Shown here piece by piece: positions 45,404 through 53,632 of a stretch of 64,000 bases of DNA. The stretch comes from DATFQE01 sp963733845 (GTDB lineage: Bacteria; Actinomycetota; Thermoleophilia; Gaiellales; Gaiellaceae). Under the pieces are notes generated by a model. It did not search any database. It saw only the letters and a program-made list of their open reading frames with translations, and was not told the origin of the DNA. Location of the stretch: assembly GCA_963733845.1 (NCBI GenBank), contig CAVTEM010000003.1, positions 1-64,000 of the forward strand, in the 5' to 3' direction. The position numbers were made by a program, and so were the translations under genes. Positions within the stretch are counted from its first letter, which is position 1; every line of letters starts with the position of its first letter.

Positions 45404-46180
45404 ATGCGGTTTTCGGACGAGTCGCTGGCCCGCCGCCTGGAGGGCGTCGGCAACCGCTTCATGCTCGAGTGGCTGCAGGGCACCGGCGCCGAGCTCGAGC
45501 GCTTCGGCGCAGCGGTCGCGGCCGTCGATCCGTCCCGGCCGGAGCTCGACTTCGTCAACCGCGTCTACGGCCTCTGGCCCGAGGATGCGGAGCAGGTCGC
45601 GGCAATCGCGGGCTTCTACCGGGAGCGGGGCGTTCGCGCCTGGTTCGAGCTCGCACCCGCGGGACGCTTCGAGCGGCTGGCCGCCTCGCTCGCCGACGCG
45701 GGCGCCGCCCAGATCGGCTTCAACTCGATGCTCGCCGGCCCCGCCGCGACCTCCGTAGCAGGCGAGGTGCACGTCGAGGGGGCGGACGATCCCGAGTTGT
45801 TCGCCGAGGTGATCCTGCGCGGCCACGGGGTACCTGCGGGAGTGCGCGTGCGCGACCGCGCCTCGGTGGCCCGCTGGACGGAGCTCGAGGGCTGGCGCCT
45901 GTTCATGGCCCGGATCGACGGCGAGCCGGCCGGGGCTGCGCTGCTCGTGCTCGACGACGACATCGGCTACCTCGCGAACGCGTCGACGCTGCCCGAGTTC
46001 CGCACCCGCGGTGTCCAGACCGCCCTGATCGCGGCGCGAATCGCCGCGGCGGCCGACGCGGGCTGCGAGCTGGTCTCGTCGCAGACCGAGTTCGGCTCGC
46101 CGAGCCAGCGCAACCTCGAGCGCGCGGGACTTGTGATCGCTTTCACAAAGGCGGTCTGGAGGCTCGCGGATCGGGGCTAG
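45404..46180 (+). CDS. GNAT-family acetyltransferase
   Basis: 258 residues. The C-terminal GNAT core YLANASTLPEFRTRGVQTALIAARIAAAADAGCELVSSQTEFGSPSQRNLERAGL (about 187-241) contains the R-x-x-G-x-x-x acetyl-CoA loop. The N-terminal half is a second, degenerate GNAT-like fold, an arrangement seen in twin-GNAT proteins. The substrate is unknown. ccmE starts 10 bp downstream but has its own -10 box. Confidence 0.82.
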   Translation: MRFSDESLARRLEGVGNRFMLEWLQGTGAELERFGAAVAAVDPSRPELDFVNRVYGLWPEDAEQVAAIAGFYRERGVRAWFELAPAGRFERLAASLADAGAAQIGFNSMLAGPAATSVAGEVHVEGADDPELFAEVILRGHGVPAGVRVRDRASVARWTELEGWRLFMARIDGEPAGAALLVLDDDIGYLANASTLPEFRTRGVQTALIAARIAAAADAGCELVSSQTEFGSPSQRNLERAGLVIAFTKAVWRLADRG

Positions 46181-46183
46181 ACT
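46178..46183 (+). promoter_or_regulatory. -10 box of ccmE-ccmF-ccmI operon (leaderless)
   Basis: TAGACT, 6 nt before the GTG at 46190; its first three bases are the TAG stop of the GNAT gene. Confidence 0.5.
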
Positions 46184-46189
46184 GACGGC

Positions 46190-46585
46190 GTGGCCCGGAG
46201 GGGAAACCCTGCACGGCTCGTGATCGCGCTGTCCGTGGCGGCGCTGCTCGCCGTTTTCCTCGTCTACGTCTCGATCGCCGGCGGCGGGACGCCGTCGCTC
46301 GCTCCGTCGGAGCTGAAGGGGCGAAACGGCGAGGTCTCGCTCGCGGGCAGAGTGCTCGCACCCGTCCGCGGCAAGGCGCGCGAGGGCGGGCTCCGCTTCC
46401 GGCTGCGCGACGTGAAAGGGACGGCGACGGTGCCGGTCGTCTACAGAGGCTCGGTCCCGGACATGTTCCGCGCGGGTCGCGACATCTCGCTCAAGGGCGA
46501 GCTGAGGAACGGTGTCTTCGTCGGCAAGCCGGGCACGATGATCACCAAGTGCCCGTCCAAGTACACAGCGAAGAACGAGGCCTAG
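46190..46585 (+). CDS. ccmE: Cytochrome c maturation heme chaperone CcmE, CxxxY type
   Basis: 131 residues. Membrane-anchored heme chaperone of system I. An N-terminal helix (LVIALSVAALLAVFLVYVSIAGGG, about 9-32) is followed by an OB-fold (NGEVSLAGRVLAPVRG..., TVPVVYRGSVPDMFRAGRDISLKGELRNGVFVG). The C-terminus reads TKCPSKYTAK: the heme-binding His of the classical HxxxY motif is a Cys, as known for CxxxY-type CcmE of archaea and some bacteria. It begins the operon with ccmF. Confidence 0.92.
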   Translation: MARRGNPARLVIALSVAALLAVFLVYVSIAGGGTPSLAPSELKGRNGEVSLAGRVLAPVRGKAREGGLRFRLRDVKGTATVPVVYRGSVPDMFRAGRDISLKGELRNGVFVGKPGTMITKCPSKYTAKNEA

Positions 46586-46588
46586 CTC

Positions 46589-48577
46589 TTGTCTGAGCTC
46601 GGGCGCATCGCGCTCCTGGTCTGCTTCGGCTTGTCCGTGTACGCGGTCGTAGCCGGCGCCTACGCCGCCTTCAGTGGCAAGCGGCGGCTCGCGCTCTCGG
46701 CCCGCAATGCGCTCGTCGCCTGCCTTGGCGCGTCCCTGGTCGCCAGCGCGGTCCTGTTCGTCGCCCTCGTCCGGAGCGACTTCTCGTTCGTCTACGTCGC
46801 CGACCACACGAGCCTCGAGCTGCCCACGCCGTACAAGGTGTCCGCGTTCTGGGGCGGCCAGGAGGGCTCGCTGCTGCTCTGGCTCGTGATCCTGACCGCC
46901 TACGCCAGCGCGGCCGTCCTGCTGGCCCGGCGCGCGGCAGCGTCGCTCGTCGCCTGGGCCGTGCCGGTCTTCGGCGTCGTGACCGGCTTCTTCTCGCTCG
47001 TTCTCGTGGCGGTCGCGACGCCCTTCGCGACCCAGGCCGCCCCGCCCGACGGGATCGGGCTCAATCCCAGCCTGCAGAACCCGTACATGGTCTCGCACCC
47101 GCCGGCGCTCTACCTCGGCTACGTCGGCCTGGCGGTGCCGTTCGCGTTCGCCATGGCGGCGCTCCTGTCTCGCCGCACCGACGAGCTCTGGATCGTCCTC
47201 ACGCGGCGGTGGACGCTCCTGGCCTGGACGTTCCTCGGCATCGGCCAGCTGCTCGGAGCGCACTGGGCCTACGTGGAGGTCGGCTGGGGCGGCTACTTCG
47301 CGTGGGATCCGGTCGAGAACGCGGCGCTGATGCCCTGGCTCGTTGCCACGGCCTTCCTGCACTCGGTGATGATCCAGGAGAAGCGCGGCATGCTGAAGGT
47401 CTGGAACATGCTCCTGGTGATCGGGGCGTTCTGCCTCTCGCTGTTCGGGACGTTCCTCACTCGCTCCGGGATCCTCAACTCGATCCACTCGTTCACCGAA
47501 GGGCCGCTCGGTGGCTGGTTCCTCGGCTTCATCTGCCTCATCGTCGTCGGCTCGATCGCGCTCGTCTTCTGGCGCCTGCCGCTCCTGCGCGCGAAGACCC
47601 GGTTGGAGTCGCCGATCTCGCGCGAGGCGACGTTCCTCTACAACAACCTGCTGCTCGTCGCCCTCTGCCTGACCGTGCTCTGGGGCGTGGTCTTCCCGAT
47701 CCTGTCCGAGGCCGTCCGCGGGGAGGCGCTCACGGTCGGGCCGCCCTACTACAACTTCTTTCTCAAGGCCTTCGGACTTCCGCTGCTGCTGCTGATGGGG
47801 ATCGGGCCGCTCGTGGCCTGGCGGCGCGCCTCGCTCCGCTCGCTCGGCCGCAGCTTCATGTGGCCGGCCGGGGTGGCGCTCGTCGTGGGCGTCTCGCTGC
47901 TCCTGGTGGGCGGCGGTTCGTCGATCCCGGGTCTCGTCGCGTACTCGTTCTCGGCCTTCGTGCTCGCCTCGATCGCGCTCGAGTTCTCGCGGGGCACCCG
48001 GGCGCGCCGCGGACTGTCCGGGGAGGGCTGGGCGGGGGCGTTCGGCTCGCTCGTCGCCCGCAACCGGCGCCGCTACGGCGGCTACATCGTCCACGCGGCG
48101 ATCGTGCTGCTGGCCGTCGGCGTGGCGGGGTCGAGCGCGTACGACACGATTCGCGAGGCCGAGCTCCAGCCCGGCCAGTCGATGACGGTCGGCGCGTACA
48201 CCCTCGACTACCGCCGGCTCGAGACACGCGAGGGCAAGAACGCCGTCGAGCGCCGCGCCGTCGTCGACGTGCGGCGTGACGGCCGGTCGCTCGGCACGCT
48301 CGAGGCCGGCAAGAACGCCTACCGCGCCGAGGGCCAGGTCTCGAACGAGGTCGGAATCCGCAGCGACTGGCGGACCGGGGAGGACCTGTTCGTGATCGCC
48401 GACGAGATCGCGCGGGACGGGACGGTCGTGTTCGAGGTGCACGTCTCGCCGCTCGTGAACCTGATCTGGCTCGCGGGAGCCGTGTTCCTCCTCGGCTCGC
48501 TCATCACCCTCTGGCCCGACGCGCGCGAGCAGCGCCGCCTCGCCGAGCGCTACGCGGGCGCTCCGGCTGCGGCGTGA
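46589..48577 (+). CDS. ccmF: Cytochrome c heme lyase subunit CcmF
   Basis: 662 residues, about 14-15 membrane helices. CcmF ligates heme to apocytochrome c outside the membrane. The WWD-type heme-handling motif is GWGGYFAWDPVENAALMPWL (about 231-250), with heme-ligand histidines in MVSHPPALYLGY and in SIHSFTEGP, and a periplasmic-type C-terminal domain (ELQPGQSMTVGAYTLDYRR...) before the last helix. A TTG start lies 3 nt after the ccmE stop. Other system I genes (ccmABCD, ccmGH) are not in the window. Confidence 0.95.
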   Translation: MSELGRIALLVCFGLSVYAVVAGAYAAFSGKRRLALSARNALVACLGASLVASAVLFVALVRSDFSFVYVADHTSLELPTPYKVSAFWGGQEGSLLLWLVILTAYASAAVLLARRAAASLVAWAVPVFGVVTGFFSLVLVAVATPFATQAAPPDGIGLNPSLQNPYMVSHPPALYLGYVGLAVPFAFAMAALLSRRTDELWIVLTRRWTLLAWTFLGIGQLLGAHWAYVEVGWGGYFAWDPVENAALMPWLVATAFLHSVMIQEKRGMLKVWNMLLVIGAFCLSLFGTFLTRSGILNSIHSFTEGPLGGWFLGFICLIVVGSIALVFWRLPLLRAKTRLESPISREATFLYNNLLLVALCLTVLWGVVFPILSEAVRGEALTVGPPYYNFFLKAFGLPLLLLMGIGPLVAWRRASLRSLGRSFMWPAGVALVVGVSLLLVGGGSSIPGLVAYSFSAFVLASIALEFSRGTRARRGLSGEGWAGAFGSLVARNRRRYGGYIVHAAIVLLAVGVAGSSAYDTIREAELQPGQSMTVGAYTLDYRRLETREGKNAVERRAVVDVRRDGRSLGTLEAGKNAYRAEGQVSNEVGIRSDWRTGEDLFVIADEIARDGTVVFEVHVSPLVNLIWLAGAVFLLGSLITLWPDAREQRRLAERYAGAPAAA

Positions 48578-49068
48578 CGACGGGCGCGCTCGTCCTGGGT
48601 GCGCTCCTGGCGATCGCCGCCGTGGTCGTCGTGGCGCTGCCCTTCCTGCGCGAGCCCGAGCCGGCCGACGACCGGCTCGCGGCCCTGACGCCCGAGGAGC
48701 GCGAGCGGTTGGCCCTCGCCGAGGAGCGCGACCAGGTACTCGCCGCCCTGAAGGAGCTGGAGCTTGACCACCGCACGGGCAAGGTCAACGACGAGGACTA
48801 CCGCGCTCTCGTGGGGCCGCTGCGCCGACGTGCCGCGCAGACCCTGCGCGCGCTGGACGCCTATGCTCCGCGCTCCGTCGACCAGGGAGGCCCAATGAGC
48901 GAGATGCCGCCGGAGACACCCGACAGGCCGCAGCCCGCGGTCGTCCCGGAGCCGACCCCCGTGCCGCACCAGCCCGTCGAGCCGGCAGTCGTGCCCGAGC
49001 CGCTGCCGCCGCCCGACGAAGGCGACCGCCCGGCGCAGCCCGACGTCCCCGAGCCGACCCCGCGATAG
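48574..49068 (+). CDS. CcmI-like cytochrome c biogenesis protein with proline-rich tail
   Basis: 164 residues. One N-terminal membrane helix (ALVLGALLAIAAVVVVALPFL), then a helical segment (TPEERERLALAEERDQVLAALKELELDHRTGKVNDEDYRALVGPLRRRAAQTLRALDAY, about 37-95) that is the CcmI N-terminal pattern, and a Pro/Glu-rich disordered tail. It lacks the TPR domain of full CcmI, so it is a short form. The GTG start overlaps ccmF by 4 nt, so operon membership is secure. Confidence 0.8.
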   Translation: MTTGALVLGALLAIAAVVVVALPFLREPEPADDRLAALTPEERERLALAEERDQVLAALKELELDHRTGKVNDEDYRALVGPLRRRAAQTLRALDAYAPRSVDQGGPMSEMPPETPDRPQPAVVPEPTPVPHQPVEPAVVPEPLPPPDEGDRPAQPDVPEPTPR

Positions 49069-49091
49069 GCTCACGTAGGTTTCGCTAGACT

Positions 49092-49119
49092 CCCGGCCGC
49101 TCCCAGCCAGCGGACCGGG
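49092..49119 (+). promoter_or_regulatory. Hairpin leader of the M23 peptidase gene
   Basis: TAGACT at 49086-49091 is a good -10 box, but here the TTG start is 63 nt further on. The intervening leader folds into CCCGGCCGCT / AGCGGACCGGG (one bulged A), then a GGACgaccgaccGGTCC stem and a CUUUUCCCC run. This could be an attenuator or an mRNA-protecting structure. Confidence 0.35.
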
Positions 49120-49154
49120 AGGGACGACCGACCGGTCCTCGAAACTTTTCCCCG

Positions 49155-50352
49155 TTGGCTCGTCGTCTCGTCCTCATTCTGTGTGCCGCCGCCCTTTGCC
49201 TGGGTACTCCCGCCGCAGCCCAGAACGTCGAGGACCGCAAGCAGTCGGTCGACAGCAAGATCGCGGACGCTGAACGAGAAGATCGAGTCCGCGAGGGCGC
49301 GTGAGGCCGAGCTGTCGATCCAGATCCAGTCGGTCACGACGGAGATCCGTGCGCTCGAGACCAGGGTCGGCTCCGTCTCGGCGCAGCTGGCCGCGCTCGA
49401 GCACAACCTGGCCCTGCACCGCGAGCGGCTCGCCCGGATCACCGAGCTCTGGAAGCTGCTCAGCCAGCGGCTCGAGTTCCTGAGGCGCCAACACGCCGCC
49501 GCTCAGCAGCGGCTCGACCTGCGGCTGATCGAGATCTACCAGTCCGAGGAGACCGACACGCTCGACGTGGTGCTCTCCGCCTCCAGCTTCTCGGACATCC
49601 TCGACCAGCTCGACTACATGCAGAAGCTCGGCTCGCAGGACAAACGGATCGCCGGCGAGGTCAAGCGCGGTCGCGACCGGATGCGAATCCTCAAGGAGCG
49701 TGCAGCGAGGACGAGGCAGAAGGTCCAGGCCGCCACCCGCGTGGTCGAAGCGCGGACGAACGAGGTGCGCGAGGTTCGCGACCAGCTCGTGGCGACCCAG
49801 CAGGGCCTGGCGAGCGCGCGCAGGTCCAAGCGTGAGAGCCTCGTCTCCGTCCGAGAGGACGAGCAGCAGTACGCCAGCGAGGCGGCCGCGCTCCAGGCCG
49901 TGAGCGCGCAGCTCGCCGCCCGCATCAACGCGGCCCAGGCCGTACCGAGCGCCACCTCTCTCGCCGTGGGCGGCGACACGACCCCTTCGGCGAGCGGCCT
50001 CGTCTGGCCGGTGAGCGGCCCGGTGGTCAGCGGCTTCGGCTGGCGCTGGGGGCGGATGCACGAGGGGATCGACATCGCCGTCGGCGGCGGTACTCCGATC
50101 GTCGCCGCCGCGGCCGGCGTCGTCATCTACGCGGGCTGGATGGGCGGCTACGGCAACCTGATCATCATCGACCACGGTGGCGGGCTCGCCACCGCCTACG
50201 CGCACCAGTCGAGCTTCGCCGTGGGCGGCGGCCCCGTAGGCCAGGGCCAGACGATCGGCTACGTCGGCTGCACGGGCCACTGCTTCGGCGACCACCTCCA
50301 CTTCGAGGTCCGCGTCAACGGCGCCCCGGTCGACCCGCTCGGCTACCTGTAA
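49155..50352 (+). CDS. Secreted M23 (LytM) murein peptidase with coiled coil, frameshifted near the N-terminus
   Basis: About 398 residues. TTG start, signal peptide (ARRLVLILCAAALCLGTPAAAQ), then QNVEDRKQSVDSKIAD followed by a one-base slip at about 49270 and the resumed frame LNEKIESARAREAEL. Two long coiled coils (about 25-125 and 160-265) precede the LytM domain with HEGIDIAV (zinc His/Asp) and CFGDHLHFEVRVNGAPVDPLGYL (HxH). The architecture equals EnvC/NlpD-like activators or D,L-endopeptidases acting on peptidoglycan at division. The zinc ligands appear intact, so it may be catalytic. Confidence 0.88.
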
Positions 50353-50359
50353 CCCGCGC

Positions 50360-50947
50360 TCAGGTGTTACGGGCCAGGCGCAGGTCCGGGAGCCCGCGCC
50401 AGCGCTCTTCGAGGTCGAAGCCGTAGCCGACGAAGAACTCGTCGGGGACGGTGAAGCCGACGTAGCGAAGCGGGAGGTCGTCCACCAGGCGGCGGTACGG
50501 GCGGTCGAGCAGGGTGACCGCGGCCAGCGACTCGGGCATGCGCAGAAGCAGCATGCGTACGAGGTAGTTGAGCGTCAGGCCCGTGTCGACGACGTCCTCG
50601 ACGACGATCACGTGCCGACCCTCGATCGCGGTGTCCAGGTCCTTGAGCAGCCGCGCGTTCCCGCCGTTCTCCTGGCCGCGGTAGCCGGCCAGCTCGAGGA
50701 AGTCGAGCTCGTGCGGGATCGCGATCGCTCGCGACAGGTCGGTGAGGAAGATCGTGCTCGCCTTGAGCGACGCGACCAGCACCGGGTTCTTGCCCTCGTA
50801 GTCCTGCGAGATCCTGGCGCCGAGCTCGCCCACGCGCGCGGCGATCTGCTCGGCGGAGAGGTAGACCTCACCGACGCGCGGGTCCCGGCCAGGTGGCCGC
50901 TCCACCGCCACCGTCCGGGCTTCTGACGCCCGATCAGACGGCGCCAT
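50360..50947 (-). CDS. hpt: Hypoxanthine phosphoribosyltransferase
   Basis: 195 residues. Purine salvage: converts hypoxanthine/guanine and PRPP to IMP/GMP. The PRPP-binding motif is VIVVEDVVDTGLTLNYLV (about 113-130), with the PPi loop ASLKASTIFLTDL (about 59-71) and the base-binding end RYVGFTVPDEFFVGYGFDLEERWRGLPDL. An N-terminal extension of about 25 residues is not part of the core. It neighbours the PD-(D/E)XK-like gene on the same strand. Confidence 0.95.
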   Translation of the reverse strand: MAPSDRASEARTVAVERPPGRDPRVGEVYLSAEQIAARVGELGARISQDYEGKNPVLVASLKASTIFLTDLSRAIAIPHELDFLELAGYRGQENGGNARLLKDLDTAIEGRHVIVVEDVVDTGLTLNYLVRMLLLRMPESLAAVTLLDRPYRRLVDDLPLRYVGFTVPDEFFVGYGFDLEERWRGLPDLRLARNT

Positions 50948-51062
50948 GCTGCGTCCTCAGTCGCGCCACGCTACGCGTCCCATATGCACGGAACGCTCCC
51001 TGCGTCCTTGCCTGGCTTGCTGCTCGAACGCCAGAAGCGCGGCGGCGACGATGGAACGGCCA

Positions 51063-51428
51063 CTAGTTGGCGAGCGTGAGCTTGTATCGCTGGGCCAGGC
51101 GCTCGATATCGCGCTTGTAGAAGAGCTTGACCTTGACGTCCGGGTAGCGCTCCTGGAGCTTGCGGAGCTTCCGGTTCTTTCGCGTGACGAGGGACTGCTT
51201 CATCGCCGTCACCTCGAGGTACAGGTCCTGCTGCGGCAGGTAGAAGTCGGGCTTGAAGGCCTCGACCACACGGCCGTCCGCGTCCTCCTCGAGCACGAAC
51301 GTTCGCGGCTCGTACTGCCACGGGACGCCGTAGTAATCGAGGATCCTGGCGCACTCGACCTCGACGTCGTTGACGAACCGCGGAGGCTCGTCGCCGCAAA
51401 ATGCCTGGAAATTGGGTGCTTCCAGCAC
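51063..51428 (-). CDS. PD-(D/E)XK-nuclease-like small protein
   Basis: 121 residues from the GTG at 51428. VECARILDYYGVPWQYEPRTFVLE, then the catalytic-type segment AFKPDFYLPQQDLYLEVTAMKQ with a P-D...E-V-T pattern, and RKNRKLRKLQERYPDVKVKLFYKRDIERLAQRY. This resembles the PD-(D/E)XK nuclease superfamily, with Thr in place of the usual lysine (E-x-T), so activity is uncertain. The same strand carries hpt downstream (135 bp gap). TACCCT 8 nt before the GTG suggests a leaderless mRNA. Function unknown. Confidence 0.62.
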   Translation of the reverse strand: MLEAPNFQAFCGDEPPRFVNDVEVECARILDYYGVPWQYEPRTFVLEEDADGRVVEAFKPDFYLPQQDLYLEVTAMKQSLVTRKNRKLRKLQERYPDVKVKLFYKRDIERLAQRYKLTLAN

Positions 51429-51497
51429 GCGACCACAGGGTAGCAGCGGGGTCGGATAGGGCCCCTGCCCCGGCTCGCTGTGCGAGACTGATCCCGG

Positions 51498-52512
51498 ATG
51501 GCGCAGGTCGAAGAGGAGCAGCAGCACCCAACCGCACGCCGGTGTCGGGGGGCTGTGCCTCTGCGAAGGCTTCGCCCGTGTGACCGAGGCGGCCGCGCTC
51601 GCGAGCGCGCGCTGGCTCGGGCGGGCGGATCAGGCCGCCGCCCAGGAGGCCGCTACCACTGCCATGCAGGGTGCGTTCGAGCTCATGCCCGTGGACGGCA
51701 CGATCGTGCTCGGCGCGGCCGAGGAGGAGGCGACCCTGACGGCCGGCGAGCACGTCGGCGCCGGTGGACGGCCGGTCGACCTCGCGCTCGACCCCCTCGA
51801 GGGGGCCGGCGTGGTCGCGCGCGGAGGCAGCGGCGCGATGGCGATGGTCGCCGTCGGCGACCCGGGCTCGTTCCAGACCCTGCCCGAGATGTACATGCGC
51901 AAGATGGCCGTCGGCCCGGTCGCGCGCGGCCGGATCGACCTGACCAGGCCGATCGCCGAGAACATCCAGGCGATCGCGGACGCCTTCGGCCGCAGGGTCG
52001 CAGACATCACGACGATCGTGCTCGACCGGCCGCGCCACCACGACCTGGTGGAGGAGATTCGCCAGGCCGGCGCCCGGATCAAGCTGATCCAGGACGGCGA
52101 CGTCACCGCGAGCATCTCCGCCGCGATCCGCGGGACGAACGACCACCTCGCGATCGGGATCGGCGGCACCCGCCAGGCCGTCCTCGCCGCGGCCGCGCTC
52201 CGCTGCCTGGGCGGCGAGCTGCAGGCGCAGCTCTGGCCGACCTCGCGGCGCGAGATCGTCGAGGCCCGCGAGCACGGGATCGAGGACCTCGACCGCGTCT
52301 TCACGCTCGAGGAGCTGGCGCCGGCGAACGTCGTCGTGGCGGCGACCGGCGTCTCCAACGGCGACCTCCTCCGCGGCGTCCGCTACCTGGCCGACAGCGC
52401 CCGCAGCCACTCGCTCGTGATGTGCACCTACTGCAACTGGGTGCGCTTCGTGGACGGCATCCACTTCATGGGGCGCGAGCGGCGCGAAGAGGTCCGTCTC
52501 ACCGGCTTCTAG
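51498..52512 (+). CDS. glpX: Fructose-1,6-bisphosphatase class II (GlpX), probable N-terminal frameshift
   Basis: About 336 residues if joined. Gluconeogenic phosphatase. From 51580 the frame is uninterrupted (TEAAALASARWLGRAD..AATTAM...DGTIVLG, DLALDPLEG, MYMRKMAVGPVARG, IGIGGTRQAVLAAAALRCLGGE, VVAATGVSNGDLL). The family N-terminus F-x-RVTE is present upstream only as EGFARVTE with no start codon; an ATG at 51498 (MAQVEEEQQHPTAR) in another frame joins it if the six-G run near 51536 has one G too many. The usual GEGE-x-DEAPM metal loop is replaced by GAAEEEATL, so catalytic competence needs checking. Confidence 0.82.
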
Positions 52513-52526
52513 GCGCGCCGCTCCGA

Positions 52527-53279
52527 TCAGCTCAACAGGGAGTCGAGCCCGCGCGTCAAGCCGACCCGGTCCGGAACCGCCCGGATCGCAAGCAGCGTCC
52601 CGGCGACGTACGGCGCCGGGCTTTCGCCGGCGTCGTGGCGGATCGAGAGCCGCTCGCCCTCGGCGGCGAAGACGATCTCGGTCGACACGCTGAAGCTGGG
52701 CAGCCGGAGCGAGTGCACCTGCGTCCCGGCCACGCTCGCGCCTCGCGCCTCGCGCGCGCCGGTGGTTTCGTCGAGTGGGACACCGACGGCAGGCGTACGC
52801 ACGTCTCCGAGCCGCTCCGCGAGCTCACGCGAGGTGCCGCTCGGAGCGTCGGGCTTGCCGAGGCTCGCGTAGTCGATCACCTCCCACGACTCCAGGTGCC
52901 GCGCGGCCTCGCCCGCGAAGCGCAGGAGCAGCGCTGCGGTGAGGGAGAAGTTGCCCGCGGCGACTACGCCGACACCCTTCTCGACGGCCAGTGCGCCGAT
53001 CTCCGCGTAGTCGGCCGAGGACAGGCCGCTCGAGCCGACGACGACGCCCACGCCGCGCTCGATCGCCGCGAGGACGTTCTGCTTGACGACGCTGGCGTGC
53101 GTGTAGTCGACCAGCACGTCGGCCGCAACGGCATCGAGTGCCTCGTCGACCGAGGAGAAGCTCCCGGGAGCGGAACGCGAGACCCCCGCGATCAGCTCGA
53201 GATCCGGCGCCGCTTCGACCGCCTCGGCGACGGCGCCGCCCGTCCAGCCGGTGACGCCCGCGACGCAGACCCGGATCAC
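52527..53279 (-). CDS. dapB: Dihydrodipicolinate reductase-like protein (DapB family)
   Basis: 250 residues. The family reduces dihydrodipicolinate in lysine/diaminopimelate synthesis with NAD(P)H. Present: Rossmann VCVAGVTGWTGGAVAEA (about 4-20), VDYTHASVVKQNV, GVVVGSSGLS, AAGNFSLTAALLL, and KPDAPSGTSRELAE, with C-terminal SIRHDAGESPAPYVAGTLLAIRAV. The residues before KPDAPSGT read IDYASLG, whereas canonical DapB has a His-His pair there that includes the catalytic acid. So it may be divergent or a paralogue. The GTG at 53279 follows TATCCT by 6 nt. Confidence 0.82.
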   Translation of the reverse strand: MIRVCVAGVTGWTGGAVAEAVEAAPDLELIAGVSRSAPGSFSSVDEALDAVAADVLVDYTHASVVKQNVLAAIERGVGVVVGSSGLSSADYAEIGALAVEKGVGVVAAGNFSLTAALLLRFAGEAARHLESWEVIDYASLGKPDAPSGTSRELAERLGDVRTPAVGVPLDETTGAREARGASVAGTQVHSLRLPSFSVSTEIVFAAEGERLSIRHDAGESPAPYVAGTLLAIRAVPDRVGLTRGLDSLLS

Positions 53280-53285
53280 CGGCCG

Positions 53286-53291
53286 AGGATA
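53286..53291 (-). promoter_or_regulatory. -10 box of dapB-like gene (leaderless)
   Basis: TATCCT on the minus strand, 6 nt before the GTG at 53279. Confidence 0.5.
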
Positions 53292-53319
53292 GGCGACGAG
53301 TCGAACGCGGGCGCGGAAC

Positions 53320-53325
53320 TACACT
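53320..53325 (+). promoter_or_regulatory. -10 box of MIP18 gene (leaderless)
   Basis: TACACT, 7 nt before the ATG at 53333. Confidence 0.55.
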
Positions 53326-53332
53326 GGGTGGC

Positions 53333-53632
53333 ATGCCAACCAAGGAAGAAGTCGTCGAGGCGCTGCGCCAGGTCGAGGATCCGGAGCTCGGGATGGACAT
53401 CGTCGAGCTCGGGCTCATGTACGACGTCGAGGTCGAAGGCGCGAAGGTGCACGTCACGTACAGCCTCACCTCGATGGGCTGCCCCGTCGGCCCGATGATC
53501 CACGAGCAGATCGAGGAGTTCGCGGCCCAGGTGCCCGGTGTCGAGGAGGTCGAGGCCGAGCTGACCTGGAGCCCGCCCTGGTCGCCGGAGAGGATGTCCG
53601 ACGACGCCAAGTTCATCCTCGGCTTCGGGTAG
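53333..53632 (+). CDS. MIP18/PaaD-family metal-sulfur cluster assembly factor
   Basis: 99 residues, the whole length of the DUF59 domain. PTKEEVVEALRQVEDPELGMDIVELGLMYDVEVEGAKVHVTYSLTSMGCPVGPMIHEQIEEFAAQVPGVEEVEAELTWSPPWSPERMSDDAK contains the DPE.G.DIVELGL start and the conserved Cys in MGCP. Family members help mature Fe-S proteins (SufT) or act within phenylacetate oxygenase complexes (PaaD). No paa or suf genes are nearby, so an Fe-S role is favoured. Confidence 0.9.
   Translation: MPTKEEVVEALRQVEDPELGMDIVELGLMYDVEVEGAKVHVTYSLTSMGCPVGPMIHEQIEEFAAQVPGVEEVEAELTWSPPWSPERMSDDAKFILGFG

Noticed and set aside
45206..48442. 1078-codon open frame antisense to mreB, GNAT, ccmE and ccmF
   Set aside because: Low-complexity Arg/Glu/Asp-rich translation, typical of the high-GC shadow frame; the opposite strand holds clearly conserved genes.
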